Source: DASPMP01 sp035626995 (GTDB lineage Bacteria > Gemmatimonadota > Gemmatimonadetes > Gemmatimonadales > Gemmatimonadaceae). Taken from it: a stretch of DNA of 5,643 nt. The position numbers and the translations under genes are program-made. The notes beneath the pieces were generated by a model that was given only the letters and a program-made list of their open reading frames with translations, made no database searches and was not told the DNA's origin. Below, in pieces: positions 5,172 through 5,643 of this stretch. Where the stretch lies: assembly GCA_035626995.1 (NCBI GenBank), contig DASPMP010000340.1, positions 1-5,643 of the forward strand. The letters are read 5' to 3'. The stretch's first letter is position 1. Each line of letters begins with the position of its first letter.

Positions 5172-5642
5172 TCACCGAGGTCGACTTTCCCGGTTGCCAA
5201 GCGCGTTGCCGAAGTCCACCAGCAGGCTGCCGATCCGGCTCATCTTCTCATAGTCGATCTTCGACGGCTCGTCGCTCACCTTGTGATAGTCCTCGTGAAA
5301 GCCCGTCGAGACGAAGAGGATCGGGACCCCCTTCTGCGCGTAGTTGAAGTGATCGCTGCGGTAGTAGTACCGCTCGGGATGCGTCGGGGTGTCGAACGAG
5401 CGGTCGATGGTCAGCGGGAACGGTTGGCGGGCGTTCACCGTGTCGAAGATCGTCCCCAGCATCCGGCTCTGGTTGTTCGGCGCGGCGTTCGGGCCAAGCA
5501 CAAACAACGTGTTCTCCGCCGACTCCCCCTGCGTGCGCGAATCGAATTTTGCGCTCGCCCCGCCACGACGCCCGATCATGTCCATGTTGATCTGCGCGAC
5601 GATGGAGTCGATGGGCACCGTCGGATTGCTCGTGAATCGCGC
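5172..5642 (-). CDS. M28-family zinc metallopeptidase, C-terminal part (5' end outside window)
   Basis: 156 residues, open to the right edge. The fragment begins FTSNPTVPIDSIVAQINMDMIGRRGG; the Asp of NMDMIGR (fragment residue 21) corresponds to a zinc ligand of M28 enzymes. YYYRSDHFNYAQKGVPILFVSTGFHEDYH follows, where the final His (residue 120), before KVSDEPSKIDYEK, fits the last zinc ligand. The first metal ligands lie outside the window. M28 enzymes are aminopeptidases or carboxypeptidases, often exported in Gram-negative bacteria; export cannot be judged because the N terminus is missing. A GTG within the fragment (5616-5618) is internal, since family-like sequence continues upstream. 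The gene ends cleanly with a basic tail and TGA, then the 14-bp repeat array follows. It may share a transcript with the downstream 243-aa gene, but the 200-bp spacer and the strong separate leader argue against tight coupling. Confidence 0.92.
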   Translation of the reverse strand, partial: ARFTSNPTVPIDSIVAQINMDMIGRRGGASAKFDSRTQGESAENTLFVLGPNAAPNNQSRMLGTIFDTVNARQPFPLTIDRSFDTPTHPERYYYRSDHFNYAQKGVPILFVSTGFHEDYHKVSDEPSKIDYEKMSRIGSLLVDFGNALGNRESRPR

Positions 5643-5643
5643 T

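Noticed and set aside
4999..5347. Small + strand frames across the second array and the end of the M28 gene
   Set aside because: They consist of repeat translation joined to antisense peptidase sequence, with no ribosome site or recognisable product.

Overview
The window is GC-rich, densely coding DNA from a Gram-negative (diderm) bacterium; one product is an Omp85-type outer-membrane protein with a signal peptide. GTG starts, high GC and the general look of the proteins suggest Gemmatimonadota or a similar environmental lineage. That placement is an impression from the sequence and was not tested by any search.

Layout, left to right: (1) the C-terminal part of a proton-coupled oligopeptide (POT/PTR) transporter, + strand, cut by the left edge; (2) a 286-bp convergent gap filled almost entirely by two facing arrays of a 14-bp (2 x 7-bp) tandem repeat; (3) a - strand two-gene unit, a coiled-coil protein of unknown function followed after 3 bp by a single-POTRA Omp85/BamA-like outer-membrane protein; (4) a short divergent promoter region; (5) a + strand class I glutamine-amidotransferase-like hydrolase (peptidase C26, PuuD-like); (6) a - strand 243-aa protein of unknown function whose stop codon overlaps that of the hydrolase; (7) a 200-bp spacer with a very strong Shine-Dalgarno sequence and a second, smaller array of the same repeat; (8) the C-terminal part of an M28-family zinc metallopeptidase, - strand, cut by the right edge.

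A peptidase, a peptide importer and a gamma-glutamyl hydrolase would fit a peptide-scavenging lifestyle, but they are separate transcription units and no shared pathway is shown. The coiled-coil/Omp85 pair is the only convincing operon.

The most unusual content is the repeat family. Each of its three arrays lies directly behind a stop codon, and all three run in the same orientation relative to the gene they follow. Where two genes converge, the two arrays face each other and could form one very long imperfect hairpin. I see no CRISPR array, tRNA, rRNA, insertion sequence or recognised defence system.
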